Source: Neobacillus niacini (GTDB lineage Bacteria; Bacillota; Bacilli; Bacillales; Cytobacillaceae). Taken from it: 64,000 nt of DNA. The translations under genes were made by a program, and so were the position numbers. The number at the start of each line of letters is the position of its first letter. Positions within the stretch are counted from its first letter, which is position 1. The notes under the pieces are model-generated. The model ran no database searches. It worked only from the letters and a program-made list of their open reading frames with translations, and was not told where the DNA came from. The stretch lies in contig NZ_JAUSZN010000001.1 in assembly GCF_030817595.1 (NCBI RefSeq), positions 4,719,501 through 4,783,500 of the forward strand, given 5' to 3'. Below are positions 17,666-25,913 of this stretch, piece by piece.

Positions 17666-18544
17666 ATGATTGTCATTGAAAATGATTGGTTGAAGGTTGA
17701 TATTGTCAGACACGGAGCAGAAGTACGTAAAGTGACTCATAAGAAAAATGCGCTGGATTATATGTGGACAGGAGATGAGGCATATTGGGGACGAGTCTCT
17801 CCTGTCTTATTTCCGATTGTGGGACGGTTAAAGGAAGATCAATATAAACTGGATGACCAAACCTACAAGATGTCACAGCATGGCTTTCTGCGTGACGTTG
17901 AATTCGATGTGGCTGAGCAGACATCAACAACCGTTTCTTTTGTGTTTGAGTCTCTTGGACGCTTTATTCATGTATATCCTTACGAATTTAAAGCGGTGAT
18001 TCGATATCGTCTCATGGAGGACTCGCTAATTGTTCAGTGGCAAATCCTGAATGAAAACAAGGAAGAGATGTATTTTTCCATTGGTGCACATCCTGCGTTT
18101 AAGGTTCCACTAGGAGAAAATGAAACCATTGAAGATTACCATTTGAACATTACACCTGCGGCAAATAAGCAAGTGATGGAATATGAGCTAAAGAATTCCC
18201 TCATTCATGAGAAAGGGACAGTAAATGACCTCTCAACGATTCAACTTACAAACTCTCTATTTGCCCATGATGCTCTAATTTACAGCAATATCGATAAAGT
18301 CACATTGGTATCTAATCAGTCGAGTCATGGTGTAGAAGTAATGTTTCAAGGTTTTCCGTTTGTTGGGATTTGGTCAAAATATATGGAAACAGATGGGACG
18401 ATAGCTCCGTTTGTTTGCATTGAGCCTTGGTACGGCATTGCAGATAAATATAACACAACAGGGAACTTAAAAGAGAAGTTTGGCGTCAATAAGCTAGAAG
18501 TGGGGGAAGCGTTTCAGGCTGAATATATAATGAAGTTTCATTAA
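17666..18544 (+). CDS. Aldose 1-epimerase-like protein (LacX type)
   Basis: A 292-residue galactose-mutarotase-fold protein, cytoplasmic. RVSPVLFPIVGRL, MSQHGFLRD with the conserved His, and FSIGAHPAFKVP with the second His (about 147) are typical of the LacX/YeaD-like branch, which acts on or senses hexose or hexose-phosphate anomers. IEPWYGIADK near the end holds the catalytic-type Glu. The start is ATG 17666 with GAGGG seven bases upstream; ATG 17636 is spaced too far from its GAGGA. It may support the mannose locus, but REP DNA separates them. Confidence 0.8.
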   Translation: MIVIENDWLKVDIVRHGAEVRKVTHKKNALDYMWTGDEAYWGRVSPVLFPIVGRLKEDQYKLDDQTYKMSQHGFLRDVEFDVAEQTSTTVSFVFESLGRFIHVYPYEFKAVIRYRLMEDSLIVQWQILNENKEEMYFSIGAHPAFKVPLGENETIEDYHLNITPAANKQVMEYELKNSLIHEKGTVNDLSTIQLTNSLFAHDALIYSNIDKVTLVSNQSSHGVEVMFQGFPFVGIWSKYMETDGTIAPFVCIEPWYGIADKYNTTGNLKEKFGVNKLEVGEAFQAEYIMKFH

Positions 18545-18717
18545 AGGGGGGCCAGGAGCTAGGGGGCCGGTTCTCGTGGCTCCTTGACGGTCTAAAGGAA
18601 TCAGGAAAATACACTTGAATAATCCTCGACAAATATTTCGCTAGAAAGTAGCATAAAATTGGTTGTTCTAAAGGGTTTTAGGCTTATTTAATTAAACGTT
18701 TAGATGGTGTTTTTCAT

Positions 18718-18985
18718 TGTAGAAGTTTGATAGGATGTGTATGTTTCTAATTTCTATTGTCATTTTTGAGGGTAAATTGAAAAAATCACCACTTTTTTTC
18801 AACAAATAACTCACTTTAAATCGGCAAAAACTCATATACCAAAAAGGTTTATCGGCTATTTAAGCAAACGTTTGATTAAATAGATTTGGAGTTAACTAAT
18901 CGTTTGATTAGAAATGCATTACGTGCTGATAATGCTGCGTTTGTTCCTCCTTGGTACAAAGAAAATTGTCGAGAAGATCATATGG
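18718..18985. repeat. R1 dispersed intergenic repeat, copy 2
   Basis: It contains TTTCTAATTTCTATTGTCAT, TTTTTCAACAAATAACTC, two palindromes (TTAAGCAAACGTTTGATTAA near 18.87 kb and CTAATCGTTTGATTAG near 18.9 kb), GCATTACGTGCTGATAATGC and GTCGAGAAGAT. It is most similar to copy 4 at 47.8 kb. Confidence 0.75.
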
Positions 18986-18993
18986 TGAAAAAG

Positions 18994-19040
18994 GAAGGGG
19001 TTTATTTCATCTCGTAATGGAATAAACCTCCTTCTATTTG
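18994..19040 (+). terminator. Terminator-like hairpin
   Basis: GAAGGGGTTTATT pairs with AATAAACCTCCTTC (one mismatch) and is followed by TATTTG. It lies past the R1 copy and could end read-through from the epimerase gene. Confidence 0.55.
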
Positions 19041-19120
19041 AGCGTTAACTAAATATTGAACACTCTCATATGACAAATAATGGTATAATTTGGTAAGGGA
19101 GTATAGGAGATGTGATCACC

Positions 19121-19228
19121 GTGAAGAAAGAAATATTGCTCTTAAAAATACATAATGGACTTAAAGAAGGCAAGAACTATTGCGAAGCGATACGCGGGAA
19201 TTGGGAAATTAGCGAAAAGAGATTTTAA
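19121..19228 (+). pseudogene. Small ORF, probably a frameshifted remnant
   Basis: GTG 19121 opens a 35-codon frame with AGGAGA ten bases upstream and an extended -10 (TGGTATAAT) at 19081-19089. The product includes YCEAIRGNWEISEKRF; continuing in the shifted frame would give NPSK and then, shifted back, YVAGV. This resembles the AxRGxWxxxxxRAxxADYxxAV stretch of a common uncharacterised family. I read it as a decayed fragment; a real small protein remains possible. Confidence 0.4.
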
Positions 19229-19402
19229 TCCATCAAATACGTCGCTGGGGTTCCTAAAAATCAATAGAATAAGAGGATAATATAAGAATTATTACCCATT
19301 TTTTTCACAAAAACTGACAATTTTCACTGTATTTCATTGAGAAAACTAGCAAATTATGTTATCTTATATAGATACATAAATATAAACTAGAGGGTGAAGA
19401 AA

Positions 19403-20119
19403 TTGGATTTTAAATCAACTTTGAAAAAGGGGTCTGTGATTGCAGCACTTAGTTTGAGTTTAACTGCATTTGCTGCGGTTCCAGGTAATGAAGTTTTAGC
19501 AGCAGGAAATACAAACCCCCATGCACAGAAATTAGTAGATTCGTTAAAGGCATTAAATATCGCAGAGGTGGATTATTTATATGCATACTTACAATCTATT
19601 ACGTTAAGTGATGCCGAGTATAAAGGGATTCTTGATAATACCCAACGTGTAAGCCAACTTTTGAAGGGTGCAGCTAATCCACAGGATCTTCCTAATGCCT
19701 CTAAAGTAGAAATTGGACGTTTATTCCTAGAAAGTGTGAAGCTAGCCCACCTTCAAGCGTCAATCGTGGACGAAAATGGGAATCCGCTTGATATCGCTAC
19801 TTATAAGGTCGATGGTACGAACCTTCTTATCCAGTTAAAGGATTTAAAAGGAAATTTATTAGCAACGATAAATCCTAAGAGAGAGGATTTAAATATCGCT
19901 GCTCTTCAAGCAAAAATGAATGCATTAAAAAGTGCGGTTCAAGCTAAGAAACAATTAGACAAAGCAGGAACGTTCGTTCCAATGCCAAATGCTCCACTTC
20001 CTAACACAGACAGCAACACCGTAGATTATATGGCACTAGGCGGATTATTAATTCTATTAGGCGGAATTGCGGCTGTTCCAGCATTACGTTTGGTACGCAA
20101 ATCCGAAATCGAAGCTTAA
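19403..20119 (+). CDS. Sortase-anchored processed acidic surface protein-like
   Basis: A secreted, wall-anchored protein of about 239 residues. The signal peptide is LKKGSVIAALSLSLTAFAAVP with a cut after about VLAA. The body is helical and unrecognised by fold. The sorting signal at the C-terminus comprises LPNTD (LPxTG-like), a hydrophobic helix (ALGGLLILLGGIAAVPALRL) and a charged tail RKSEIEA. It resembles the processed acidic surface protein family, which travels with class D sortases. TTG 19403 has AGGGTGA at good spacing; GTG 19394 is in frame but lies on that site. The sortase gene starts six bases downstream, so the pair is one operon. Confidence 0.75.
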   Translation: MDFKSTLKKGSVIAALSLSLTAFAAVPGNEVLAAGNTNPHAQKLVDSLKALNIAEVDYLYAYLQSITLSDAEYKGILDNTQRVSQLLKGAANPQDLPNASKVEIGRLFLESVKLAHLQASIVDENGNPLDIATYKVDGTNLLIQLKDLKGNLLATINPKREDLNIAALQAKMNALKSAVQAKKQLDKAGTFVPMPNAPLPNTDSNTVDYMALGGLLILLGGIAAVPALRLVRKSEIEA

Positions 20120-20125
20120 GAAATC

Positions 20126-20770
20126 ATGGAAAAAATAAAAAAGAAAAAGCGGAAAAAGAAGTGGTATCAGAAGTGGAAATGGGTACTTCTTAGTTTTCCA
20201 ATTTTACTGATTGCAGCCGGTGTTGGCATTGTAGCTTATTTTGGATGGGATTTATCAAAACAGACAGTCTTGTTAGCGCACGAAGTAGTTGATGAATACG
20301 AACCAGAATTACCTGCTCAGACATTTGACCAGCCATGGCCAAAACTGCCAGACCCAGGTTCATCCATTGGTGAATTGCAATTCACCACCATCGACTTAAA
20401 TGTTCCTGTAGTACAAGGTACACATGAAAATGAGTTAAAAAAAGGCGCAGGCCATTTCGCTGGCAGCGCACTGCCTGGTCAAGGCGGCAATGTCATCTTA
20501 AGCGGACACCGGGATACGGTATTTAGAAAGCTAGAGCACCTTAAACTAGGTGACCAAGTGACTTTCAATACTCCATATGGTGATTTCGTTTACGAAGCCA
20601 TTGACTTTAAAATTGTACCAGCGAACGATATGACGGTTATGGTACCAACAGAATATGAAACTCTTACCTTAACAACTTGCTACCCTTTTGATTTCATTGG
20701 CGACGCACCTGACCGTTATATCGTTTACACAAAGTTAGTATCTAGTCCAATTATTGCTAGTAATAACTAA
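20126..20770 (+). CDS. srtD: Class D sortase
   Basis: Membrane-bound cysteine transpeptidase of 214 residues. A lysine-rich N-terminus is followed by one membrane helix (about 19-40) and the sortase barrel. The catalytic His is in SGHRDTVF (about 128), the Cys in TLTTCYPF (about 185) and the Arg in DRYIVY (about 197). The spacing and the SGHRDT/TCYPF motifs fit class D (YhcS-like) sortases, which recognise LPxTA/S-type signals. The upstream gene carries LPNTD, so substrate and enzyme are a matched pair. A strong terminator follows. Confidence 0.9.
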   Translation: MEKIKKKKRKKKWYQKWKWVLLSFPILLIAAGVGIVAYFGWDLSKQTVLLAHEVVDEYEPELPAQTFDQPWPKLPDPGSSIGELQFTTIDLNVPVVQGTHENELKKGAGHFAGSALPGQGGNVILSGHRDTVFRKLEHLKLGDQVTFNTPYGDFVYEAIDFKIVPANDMTVMVPTEYETLTLTTCYPFDFIGDAPDRYIVYTKLVSSPIIASNN

Positions 20771-20775
20771 AAGGA

Positions 20776-20810
20776 GCAGCCTGATTTTCATTAATCAGGC
20801 TGCTTTGTTG
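20776..20810 (+). terminator. Terminator after the sortase gene
   Basis: GCAGCCTGATT pairs with AATCAGGCTGC across TTCATT, followed by TTTGTTG. Confidence 0.85.
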
Positions 20811-20825
20811 TATATAGCAAATAGC

Positions 20826-21178
20826 TTATCTTGTCATTTCATCAACAAGTAATTCATGGTGTCCATAACTATTGTTCTCATTAATCATCATAAAGCTCCT
20901 TGAACGGAAAGGGAAATCATCAGGATTAATTTCCATTACAAATACTGACTTTAAATTATCTGTTCTTTTACATTTTCCTATATTCGTGATAATGCTGCCC
21001 CCACAGTACGATTAAGCCGATTTAACAAAATGTCAGCAGACTTACCCTTTATATAATACTCAGTCGTAAATCACTCGTCTAAAATTAATAAATAAATATA
21101 ACCGTTAAACTCAACGAAGTAGTACTGTTTAGGGTCAGTATGGAATCTATTAGCTGCACAATTTAATATTGGCTTCAT
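20826..21178 (-). pseudogene. Broken minus-strand gene of unknown family
   Basis: From an ATG at 21178, one minus-strand frame reads MKPILNCAANRFHTDPKQYY..., with an internal TGA after ILILDE. It continues through KGKSADILLNRLNRTVG, hits another stop, and then continues in a shifted frame as TDNLKSVFVMEINPDDFPFRS... to a TAA at 20826. One premature stop and one frameshift in otherwise protein-like sequence mark it as a pseudogene. I do not recognise the family. Confidence 0.6.
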
Positions 21179-21596
21179 AGTCTTTAAGAATTGGGAATAT
21201 AAAAGGATTTCTAAACTAGCTGAAAATGATGAGTCAGAAGAAGGTGAGCTAAAGAAGCAATTAAATTTTTATGAAACCTGGGCTGAAAAGACCAAATTTT
21301 GTCATGAGTTCATAAGAAATCTTACACCCGTTCCTTTCCTAATTGTTGTACTGGGTATGGTACTCAAAGATAATTCAAAGAGTACAGACCCTTATGACTT
21401 ACCTTTTGGAATTGAAAAATTAGAAAAATTTGCGGTTGATTTTGCTACAATATCTAACATTACTAGCTTTTATCCCATCTATTTTATTTGCGTTCATATT
21501 TTTTTAATCTTTCTAATCCTTCTCGTTATTACTTACCTAAAATATCAGTGGTTTAAAACAAGCCAACTGCATTACAAAAATTTGATCACTAAATAA
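21123..21596 (+). pseudogene. 5'-truncated membrane-protein gene
   Basis: The frame is open from the TAG at 21120-21122 to the stop at 21596, but the first ATG is at 21357, midway through protein-like sequence (WNLLAAQFNIGFIVFKNWEY..., NFYETWAEKTKFCHEFIRNL). Two hydrophobic segments follow, around TPVPFLIVVLGMVL and ICVHIFLIFLILLVITYL. No start with a ribosome-binding site is visible, and its 5' edge overlaps the 5' end of the broken minus-strand gene. A 5' deletion is the simplest reading; a 79-residue product from 21357 is the alternative. Confidence 0.5.
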
Positions 21597-21628
21597 GAGT
21601 AAACAAGGTTAATGGAAACATTATAGCT

Positions 21629-21772
21629 ATGAATATTGGCGTAGCTATCATAGTGATCATTGTTTTCTCTATTCGATTATACTTCAAGCGACTAAAACGT
21701 CGAATGATGTCCGAAGCAAGAAAACAAATTATTGCTGAACAAGAAGTAGCGGCAGGAAAAAATAATGAGTAA
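21629..21772 (+). CDS. Small single-pass membrane protein (47 residues)
   Basis: The product is MNIGVAIIVIIVFSIRLYF followed by a basic KRLKRR stretch and an acidic, glutamine-rich tail. One N-terminal membrane helix with a cytosolic coiled-coil-like tail is plausible. No strong GGAGG is seen; GGAAAC lies 12 bases upstream. A terminator hairpin sits 16 bp after the stop, which supports a real transcript. Function unknown. Confidence 0.5.
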   Translation: MNIGVAIIVIIVFSIRLYFKRLKRRMMSEARKQIIAEQEVAAGKNNE

Positions 21773-21787
21773 ATTTAAATGCAAAAG

Positions 21788-21822
21788 AAGGTTGGTGTCC
21801 ATTGGATTCCAACCTTTTTTTT
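21788..21822 (+). terminator. Rho-independent terminator
   Basis: AAGGTTGG pairs with CCAACCTT and is followed by a run of T residues. It separates the small membrane gene from the riboswitch transcript. Confidence 0.85.
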
Positions 21823-21888
21823 GAACATGTGAAATACTTCCCAAAACTACAATATTTTTCTATACTATTAGTGTAATTACAATCGTAC

Positions 21889-21968
21889 GAAAGGGCAGCA
21901 CCCGCGAAAGCGGGTTACGCAAAACTATAGGGGCTAAGGTCTTGGGACTATGCTTGCCAGTTGCCGAA
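21889..21968 (+). promoter_or_regulatory. Cyclic di-GMP-I (GEMM) riboswitch
   Basis: The sequence shows the GEMM-I landmarks in order: AGGGCA, a P2 hairpin CCCGC-GAAA-GCGGG with its GNRA tetraloop, ACGCAAA, GGGGCTAAGG, and GCTTGCCAGTTGCCGA. It matches closely the Bc-type c-di-GMP aptamers of the Bacillus cereus group as I recall them. A -10 box TATACT lies at 21861-21866. The ligand would be the second messenger c-di-GMP and the controlled genes the two tiny ORFs that follow. Confidence 0.85.
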
Positions 21969-21978
21969 TATTTTACAA

Positions 21979-22000
21979 CCTCCGTACGATTATTTGGAGG
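21979..22000 (+). promoter_or_regulatory. Shine-Dalgarno-sequestering hairpin (expression platform)
   Basis: CCTCC (21979-21983) can pair with the ribosome-binding site GGAGG (21996-22000). The overlapping CGTACGATT (21983-21991) is an exact complement of AATCGTACG (21881-21889) at the 5' edge of the aptamer. The two pairings exclude each other, so aptamer closure may free the ribosome-binding site. This suggests translational control. Confidence 0.55.
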
Positions 22001-22006
22001 AGAAAA

Positions 22007-22150
22007 ATGAATAGAAAAAACATGAGAAAAACGGCACCAAGAAGCAAAGATGGTTACTTAACGGCCAAAGAACGTAAAATCGTGGAATGGTACGAAAGTA
22101 AAAGAATACAAGTCAAGTTAAGGGAACTTGAACTAAATGCAGCTAAATGA
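22007..22150 (+). CDS. Riboswitch-controlled small basic protein (47 residues)
   Basis: ATG 22007 follows GGAGGAG at ideal spacing. The product is MNRKNMRKTAPRSKDGYLTA then KERKIVEWYESKRIQVKLRE and a short tail: highly charged, helical, no membrane segment. I do not recognise the family. It overlaps the next small gene by 14 bp, so the two are translationally coupled. Its place behind a c-di-GMP-I riboswitch is the only functional clue. Confidence 0.7.
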   Translation: MNRKNMRKTAPRSKDGYLTAKERKIVEWYESKRIQVKLRELELNAAK

Positions 22151-22247
22151 GAATAATGGCTCTTTTGGAAAAGGATGTTTATGGGGATTAATCCTTTCTC
22201 TACTACCTTGGGGAATAATCATTTACCTCCTATATAAATATTTTTAA
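22137..22247 (+). CDS. Small membrane protein (36 residues) coupled to the riboswitch gene
   Basis: ATG 22137 lies within the end of the preceding gene, with AAGGGA upstream. The product has a polar N-terminus MQLNENNGSFGKG and one hydrophobic helix CLWGLILSLLPWGIIIYLLY. Its stop codon sits inside the terminator stem. The size and layout resemble small membrane peptides; no function can be assigned. Confidence 0.55.
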   Translation: MQLNENNGSFGKGCLWGLILSLLPWGIIIYLLYKYF

Positions 22248-22274
22248 AGACACCATTAACGGTGTCTTTAAAAA
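22241..22274. terminator. Bidirectional terminator
   Basis: TTTTTAAAGACACC pairs exactly with GGTGTCTTTAAAAA around ATTAAC. It ends the riboswitch operon. Confidence 0.85.
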
Positions 22275-22411
22275 TGTTTATGAAGAATCCTGGAAGAGTA
22301 AACTTAATACACAACGTAGAGATACGGGCAATTTTAAATTGAAAAATTCTAACCAGGATGCTAGAGGGCTAATCACATTCTGTTAATGGTGTGACAAAGA
22401 AGGAGTGAACA

Positions 22412-22433
22412 ACTAATTAAACGTTTGATTAGT
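22412..22433. promoter_or_regulatory. Isolated R1-type palindrome
   Basis: An inverted repeat with the core TTAAACGTTTGATTAG, extended by flanking ACTAA/TTAGT pairing, stands outside any full R1 copy. It is followed by TTTTTTG, so it can also act as a weak terminator. It lies about 175 bp upstream of the gene at 22608. The rest of 22275-22607 holds nothing I recognise. Confidence 0.5.
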
Positions 22434-22607
22434 TTTTTGTTTCTATTAGTCTACCTTTATTTTTATTATTTAAAACCAACGATAAAAAAAATAGGTCATT
22501 ACACGTAGAATGGCTGGGTTTGAATTTATTTTTTCGTATTGCTATATTTCACCAAATATTACACAATTATAGGGGCAAAGGAAGATGATTAGCGGGGTTG
22601 ATAAACA

Positions 22608-23189
22608 ATGTATGTAAAAGTAGAAAACAATGAAGAAAAAGAAGAATTTATGAATCTATGGGATCAAATCGCCAATGAAAGAAAATACCAAGTAACTGGT
22701 CTTACAGAAAACTCTGAAGCTTTTATTTTAAAGGATAAGGCCGATATTAGCGTTGGAACAATCGAATTTGTACCATGCGATGTGAATCTCTCCGGAATAG
22801 ATGATTTAGTTGATATATCGAATGAAAATCGTATTATCCAAAATCTAAAGAATTCTTATCAGGTCCGTAAAATGGGTGTAAAAAAGGGGGTTGCCTCTAA
22901 AGCAATTTTATTGGATCTGCTTAAACTTGCCGCCACGCACGCCAAGAAAAACCAGGTTCGCTTTTATGTTAGTTATTTAGAGCCTAGACATTACGATAAA
23001 TTAACGGAGAAGTATAAATTTAGAATTGAAAAAGTTGGAGACCAAGTCATGATAGGAAAGAAAAAATTTGTCCCAGCTCTAATTGATGTTGAAGATGCGA
23101 TCCAAAATACGCAAGGGTATCCTATCTATATTAAATCTATTGCGTATCTAGTGAAGGGTACTAAAAAAGTAAAAGCTTTATTTACGTAA
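22608..23189 (+). CDS. GNAT-like acyltransferase-fold protein of unknown function
   Basis: A 193-residue protein. The centre (VGTIEFVPC, then YQVRKMGVKKGVASKAILLD and LLKLAATHAKKNQVRFYVSYLEPRHYDKLTEKYKF) has the order of a GNAT N-acyltransferase: a beta strand, an acceptor helix with a basic G-rich loop, and the late strand-helix-strand. The canonical RxxGxG/A loop is degenerate. It resembles the autoinducer-synthase-like GNAT proteins found in Firmicutes, but that is a weak inference. Its ribosome-binding site is poor and the start ATG is uncertain. Monocistronic. Confidence 0.6.
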   Translation: MYVKVENNEEKEEFMNLWDQIANERKYQVTGLTENSEAFILKDKADISVGTIEFVPCDVNLSGIDDLVDISNENRIIQNLKNSYQVRKMGVKKGVASKAILLDLLKLAATHAKKNQVRFYVSYLEPRHYDKLTEKYKFRIEKVGDQVMIGKKKFVPALIDVEDAIQNTQGYPIYIKSIAYLVKGTKKVKALFT

Positions 23190-23453
23190 TATTTTTGCTC
23201 AAGCGTTGGTGTAGTAGTAAAAAAAGCAAAGGCTTCTCCATAATTGGTAGAAACAAACGTAGACTCTCCGCCACTACGGGGGATATCTCAGTTCCATGTG
23301 CATACAAGTAGGGGATGAACAGTTTTGATGACGGGATTCAAGTTCCACGTTTAGGTGGAAATCGCAAGAAAATACAATAGTAACAGATGAGGAAGAGTAG
23401 GAGGAAAGCAAAAGTTAGAGGGTTCAGTTTCTTTTTTGCTTCAAAAGCTCTAC
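23190..23453. other. Intergenic stretch without a recognised feature
   Basis: No open frame, repeat family or strong hairpin is seen between the GNAT-like gene and the palindrome/terminator that precede the convergent rsbP gene. Confidence 0.4.
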
Positions 23454-23498
23454 TAATCAAACGTTTGATTAAAAGGCGCATGAATTGTTCATGCGCCT
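23454..23498. terminator. R1-type palindrome next to a strong terminator
   Basis: TAATCAAACGTTTGATTA (23454-23471) is directly followed by the hairpin AGGCGCATGAA-TTG-TTCATGCGCCT (23474-23498). On the minus strand the hairpin is followed by TTTTAATC, so it terminates rsbP, whose stop is 28 bp away. Confidence 0.75.
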
Positions 23499-23525
23499 AC
23501 TTTATTGTTTTTGGTTTTGGAATTT

Positions 23526-24734
23526 TTATTTTAAGTCAACAAGAATAAAGGATTCGTCATCGCTCTTATGATATACATTTTTTTCATTATGTAGGCACGT
23601 TAAAATTTCTTCTTTTAGTTTACATAACGGTAATGATGCCGTTTTCCTTAATAATGGAGCTAAATAGTTTGAAGCAAGGGGATCAACACCATCTGTGTAA
23701 AGGAGCAACCTGCCTCCCTTTTTGTATGTGAAAGTATTTGTTTTAAATACAACACCCTCAAATGTCCCAAGTGGTGGGGCTGTAGAACATAATTCAAATT
23801 GTTTTCCGTCAGGGTCCTGCCATAAAGCAGGCGGATGACCAGCATTCACATAATCAATTTTCTGTTTATCCGTATCAATTAACAGATAGATACCGGTCGA
23901 ATAATGCCTAGCCTCCTCATTGTTATGAAACAATTTGTGAAGGTGGCTATCGAGTTCTTTCATCACAAGATCAACAGGAAATCCTGCAGAAATCAATCTT
24001 TGAAACAGAGAATGAAGAGTCATGGTGATTAATGCTGAAGAAATACCATGGCCCATCACATCTAGCAGAATGATTCCATAGCGATATGGGTCAATTTGAT
24101 AAATTCCGTAGATATCACCGGATAATTCACCAGATGCATTATAGAATACTTCCATTTGAAATTGATCATTGTTAATCGTATCGGTTAATGATGTTTCTTG
24201 AATGATTCTCGCCAGCTCTAACTCTTTTTTTGTTTCTATTTTATAGTTTTGATTTTCTTGGTTCAGTTCAAGTAGTGCTTCTTTTTGAATTTCCAGTTTT
24301 TTAAGGGTCGTCTCTAATTCCGCCACCGCTTTATGCTTTGCTTTTAACGCCACTTCGGTTTCTTTTTTTGCTAAAAGCAACTCATTTTCATACTCGTTTC
24401 TTTTATGCATAGGAATCATAATACAATCCAATACTGTTCTCTCTTTTTCCCTCTTTAGGATAGCATTGATCAGAACGGGAATCTCTTCTCCCTTAGCGTT
24501 CTCTAGTGAGATATACATTTCCTCTACCCGATGTTCAAGTTTTACTAGCGGAAAAAAATAAAACTGTAAAAACAGACGGGCAGGGACAGTGAGGATAGAA
24601 TTGACATGCTGTCCTATTAATAAATCTTTGTCGTAATGAAGTATCTTGAGCAACGTTTGATTAATGGCTAAAATAGTACCATCTTCTGATAGAGTGAGAA
24701 ATCCACAAGGTGCATGATTCAATTGTTCGTCCAT
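23526..24734 (-). CDS. rsbP: Energy-stress phosphatase RsbP (PAS-PP2C)
   Basis: A 402-residue cytoplasmic phosphatase that dephosphorylates the anti-anti-sigma factor RsbV and so activates sigma-B on energy stress. An N-terminal PAS domain (about 5-110), a coiled coil (about 115-175) and a SpoIIE-type PP2C domain (about 185-400) are visible; the metal-binding Asp residues are in GELSGDIYG and LLDVMGHG, and YTDGVDP is present. The length matches the B. subtilis protein (403). The start overlaps the rsbQ stop by one base on the same strand, the conserved rsbQ-rsbP arrangement. Confidence 0.9.
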   Translation of the reverse strand: MDEQLNHAPCGFLTLSEDGTILAINQTLLKILHYDKDLLIGQHVNSILTVPARLFLQFYFFPLVKLEHRVEEMYISLENAKGEEIPVLINAILKREKERTVLDCIMIPMHKRNEYENELLLAKKETEVALKAKHKAVAELETTLKKLEIQKEALLELNQENQNYKIETKKELELARIIQETSLTDTINNDQFQMEVFYNASGELSGDIYGIYQIDPYRYGIILLDVMGHGISSALITMTLHSLFQRLISAGFPVDLVMKELDSHLHKLFHNNEEARHYSTGIYLLIDTDKQKIDYVNAGHPPALWQDPDGKQFELCSTAPPLGTFEGVVFKTNTFTYKKGGRLLLYTDGVDPLASNYLAPLLRKTASLPLCKLKEEILTCLHNEKNVYHKSDDESFILVDLK

Positions 24735-25576
24735 TAAACAATAACCCCTCTACCTGCTGGGCTGCATACAAACGCTTCGTTCAGGTATTGGGTAATGAGG
24801 TAAATCGTCTCCTCGGGATGACTCATATGAGGGCAATGTCCGGTTGCATCCATTATTTTTAGCATACTAGTAGGAAGATGTTGATGCATATACTCTCCTA
24901 CTGCTAATGGCGCAATAATATCATTGGAACACTGTAAAATAAGTGATGGTACTATTACTTTTTTTAAATCGCTGCGGTTATCGGCGAAAAATGCAGCCTC
25001 TGCAAATTCGCGTGCAATAATAGGGTCGGTGGAACAAAAACGTTCTTCCAGTTGACGTTTAACCTCTGGCAGCTCCGGATTATTGGTTACCGCCTGAGCA
25101 AAGACATTTGCCCACCCTATGTAATTTTTCTCCATCATATCAATCAAGCCTAAAAGCTCTTCTTTTTCAAAGCCGCCGTAATAATGCGGAGGATCATTTA
25201 GGTAGCAAGGAGAAGGGCCGATCATAACGAGACGAGAGAAGTACTCAGGACGACGCAATGATGCTAGTATTCCAATCATGCTCCCAACAGAGTGGCCCAC
25301 AAATACAGTATCCTTTAAATCTAAGGCTGTACAAATATCAAGCACATCTTGTGCGAAGCCTGCAAGACTACTATATCGTTTCGAGTCATAAGCATGTATG
25401 TCTGAATGACCCAAACCTACGTAATCAAATAAAATAACTTGGTAATCCTTTTCGAAAGCTTCAGAAACTGACTTCCAAACCGTTTGGTCACAGCCAAAGC
25501 CAGGAGCAAAAATCATTGATTGTTTACCTTTGCCTTTAATCTTTACATTATTCCGAAATAGAATATCCTGGTCCAT
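24734..25576 (-). CDS. rsbQ: RsbQ alpha/beta hydrolase
   Basis: A 280-residue alpha/beta-hydrolase that is the essential partner of RsbP and probably supplies a small hydrophobic ligand to its PAS domain. The nucleophile Ser96 in VGHSVG, Asp219 in CSNDII and His247 in TGHCPH fall at exactly the residue numbers described for B. subtilis RsbQ. The RsbQ/RsbP pair implies that this organism has the energy branch of the general stress response. Confidence 0.92.
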   Translation of the reverse strand: MDQDILFRNNVKIKGKGKQSMIFAPGFGCDQTVWKSVSEAFEKDYQVILFDYVGLGHSDIHAYDSKRYSSLAGFAQDVLDICTALDLKDTVFVGHSVGSMIGILASLRRPEYFSRLVMIGPSPCYLNDPPHYYGGFEKEELLGLIDMMEKNYIGWANVFAQAVTNNPELPEVKRQLEERFCSTDPIIAREFAEAAFFADNRSDLKKVIVPSLILQCSNDIIAPLAVGEYMHQHLPTSMLKIMDATGHCPHMSHPEETIYLITQYLNEAFVCSPAGRGVIV

Positions 25577-25913
25577 CCTGATTCTCCTTTCTATTTTTCT
25601 ATATTTATATCATATCACTTACATCCAAAAAATGGGGGTTTCGCTTGTAGTACATAAGACCTCACTTTAAAAAAACGTTATATTGAACGATTGGCCTTAT
25701 TCTCCTCCTCTATTTAAAACCTTACCTGTCCAGATCGATTGATAAAGTCGAAAGGTATTAATAATATAGAATCAGTTTTCCTATCGACACGTTTTTCCTA
25801 AAAAACAGGTAAAAGTTCTTTTTCTAAAAGGATGAAAGCCATTATTAATCAAACGATTGATTGAAAATAAGGTTGACGGACCATGTCGAAAGTTGGTAGG
25901 TTTGCTCTCAAAT
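25577..25913. other. Intergenic spacer with one R1-type palindrome
   Basis: TTAATCAAACGATTGATTG at 25844-25862 is the only structured element that I see. The spacer separates rsbQ from the HTH gene; both are read on the minus strand. Confidence 0.5.
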
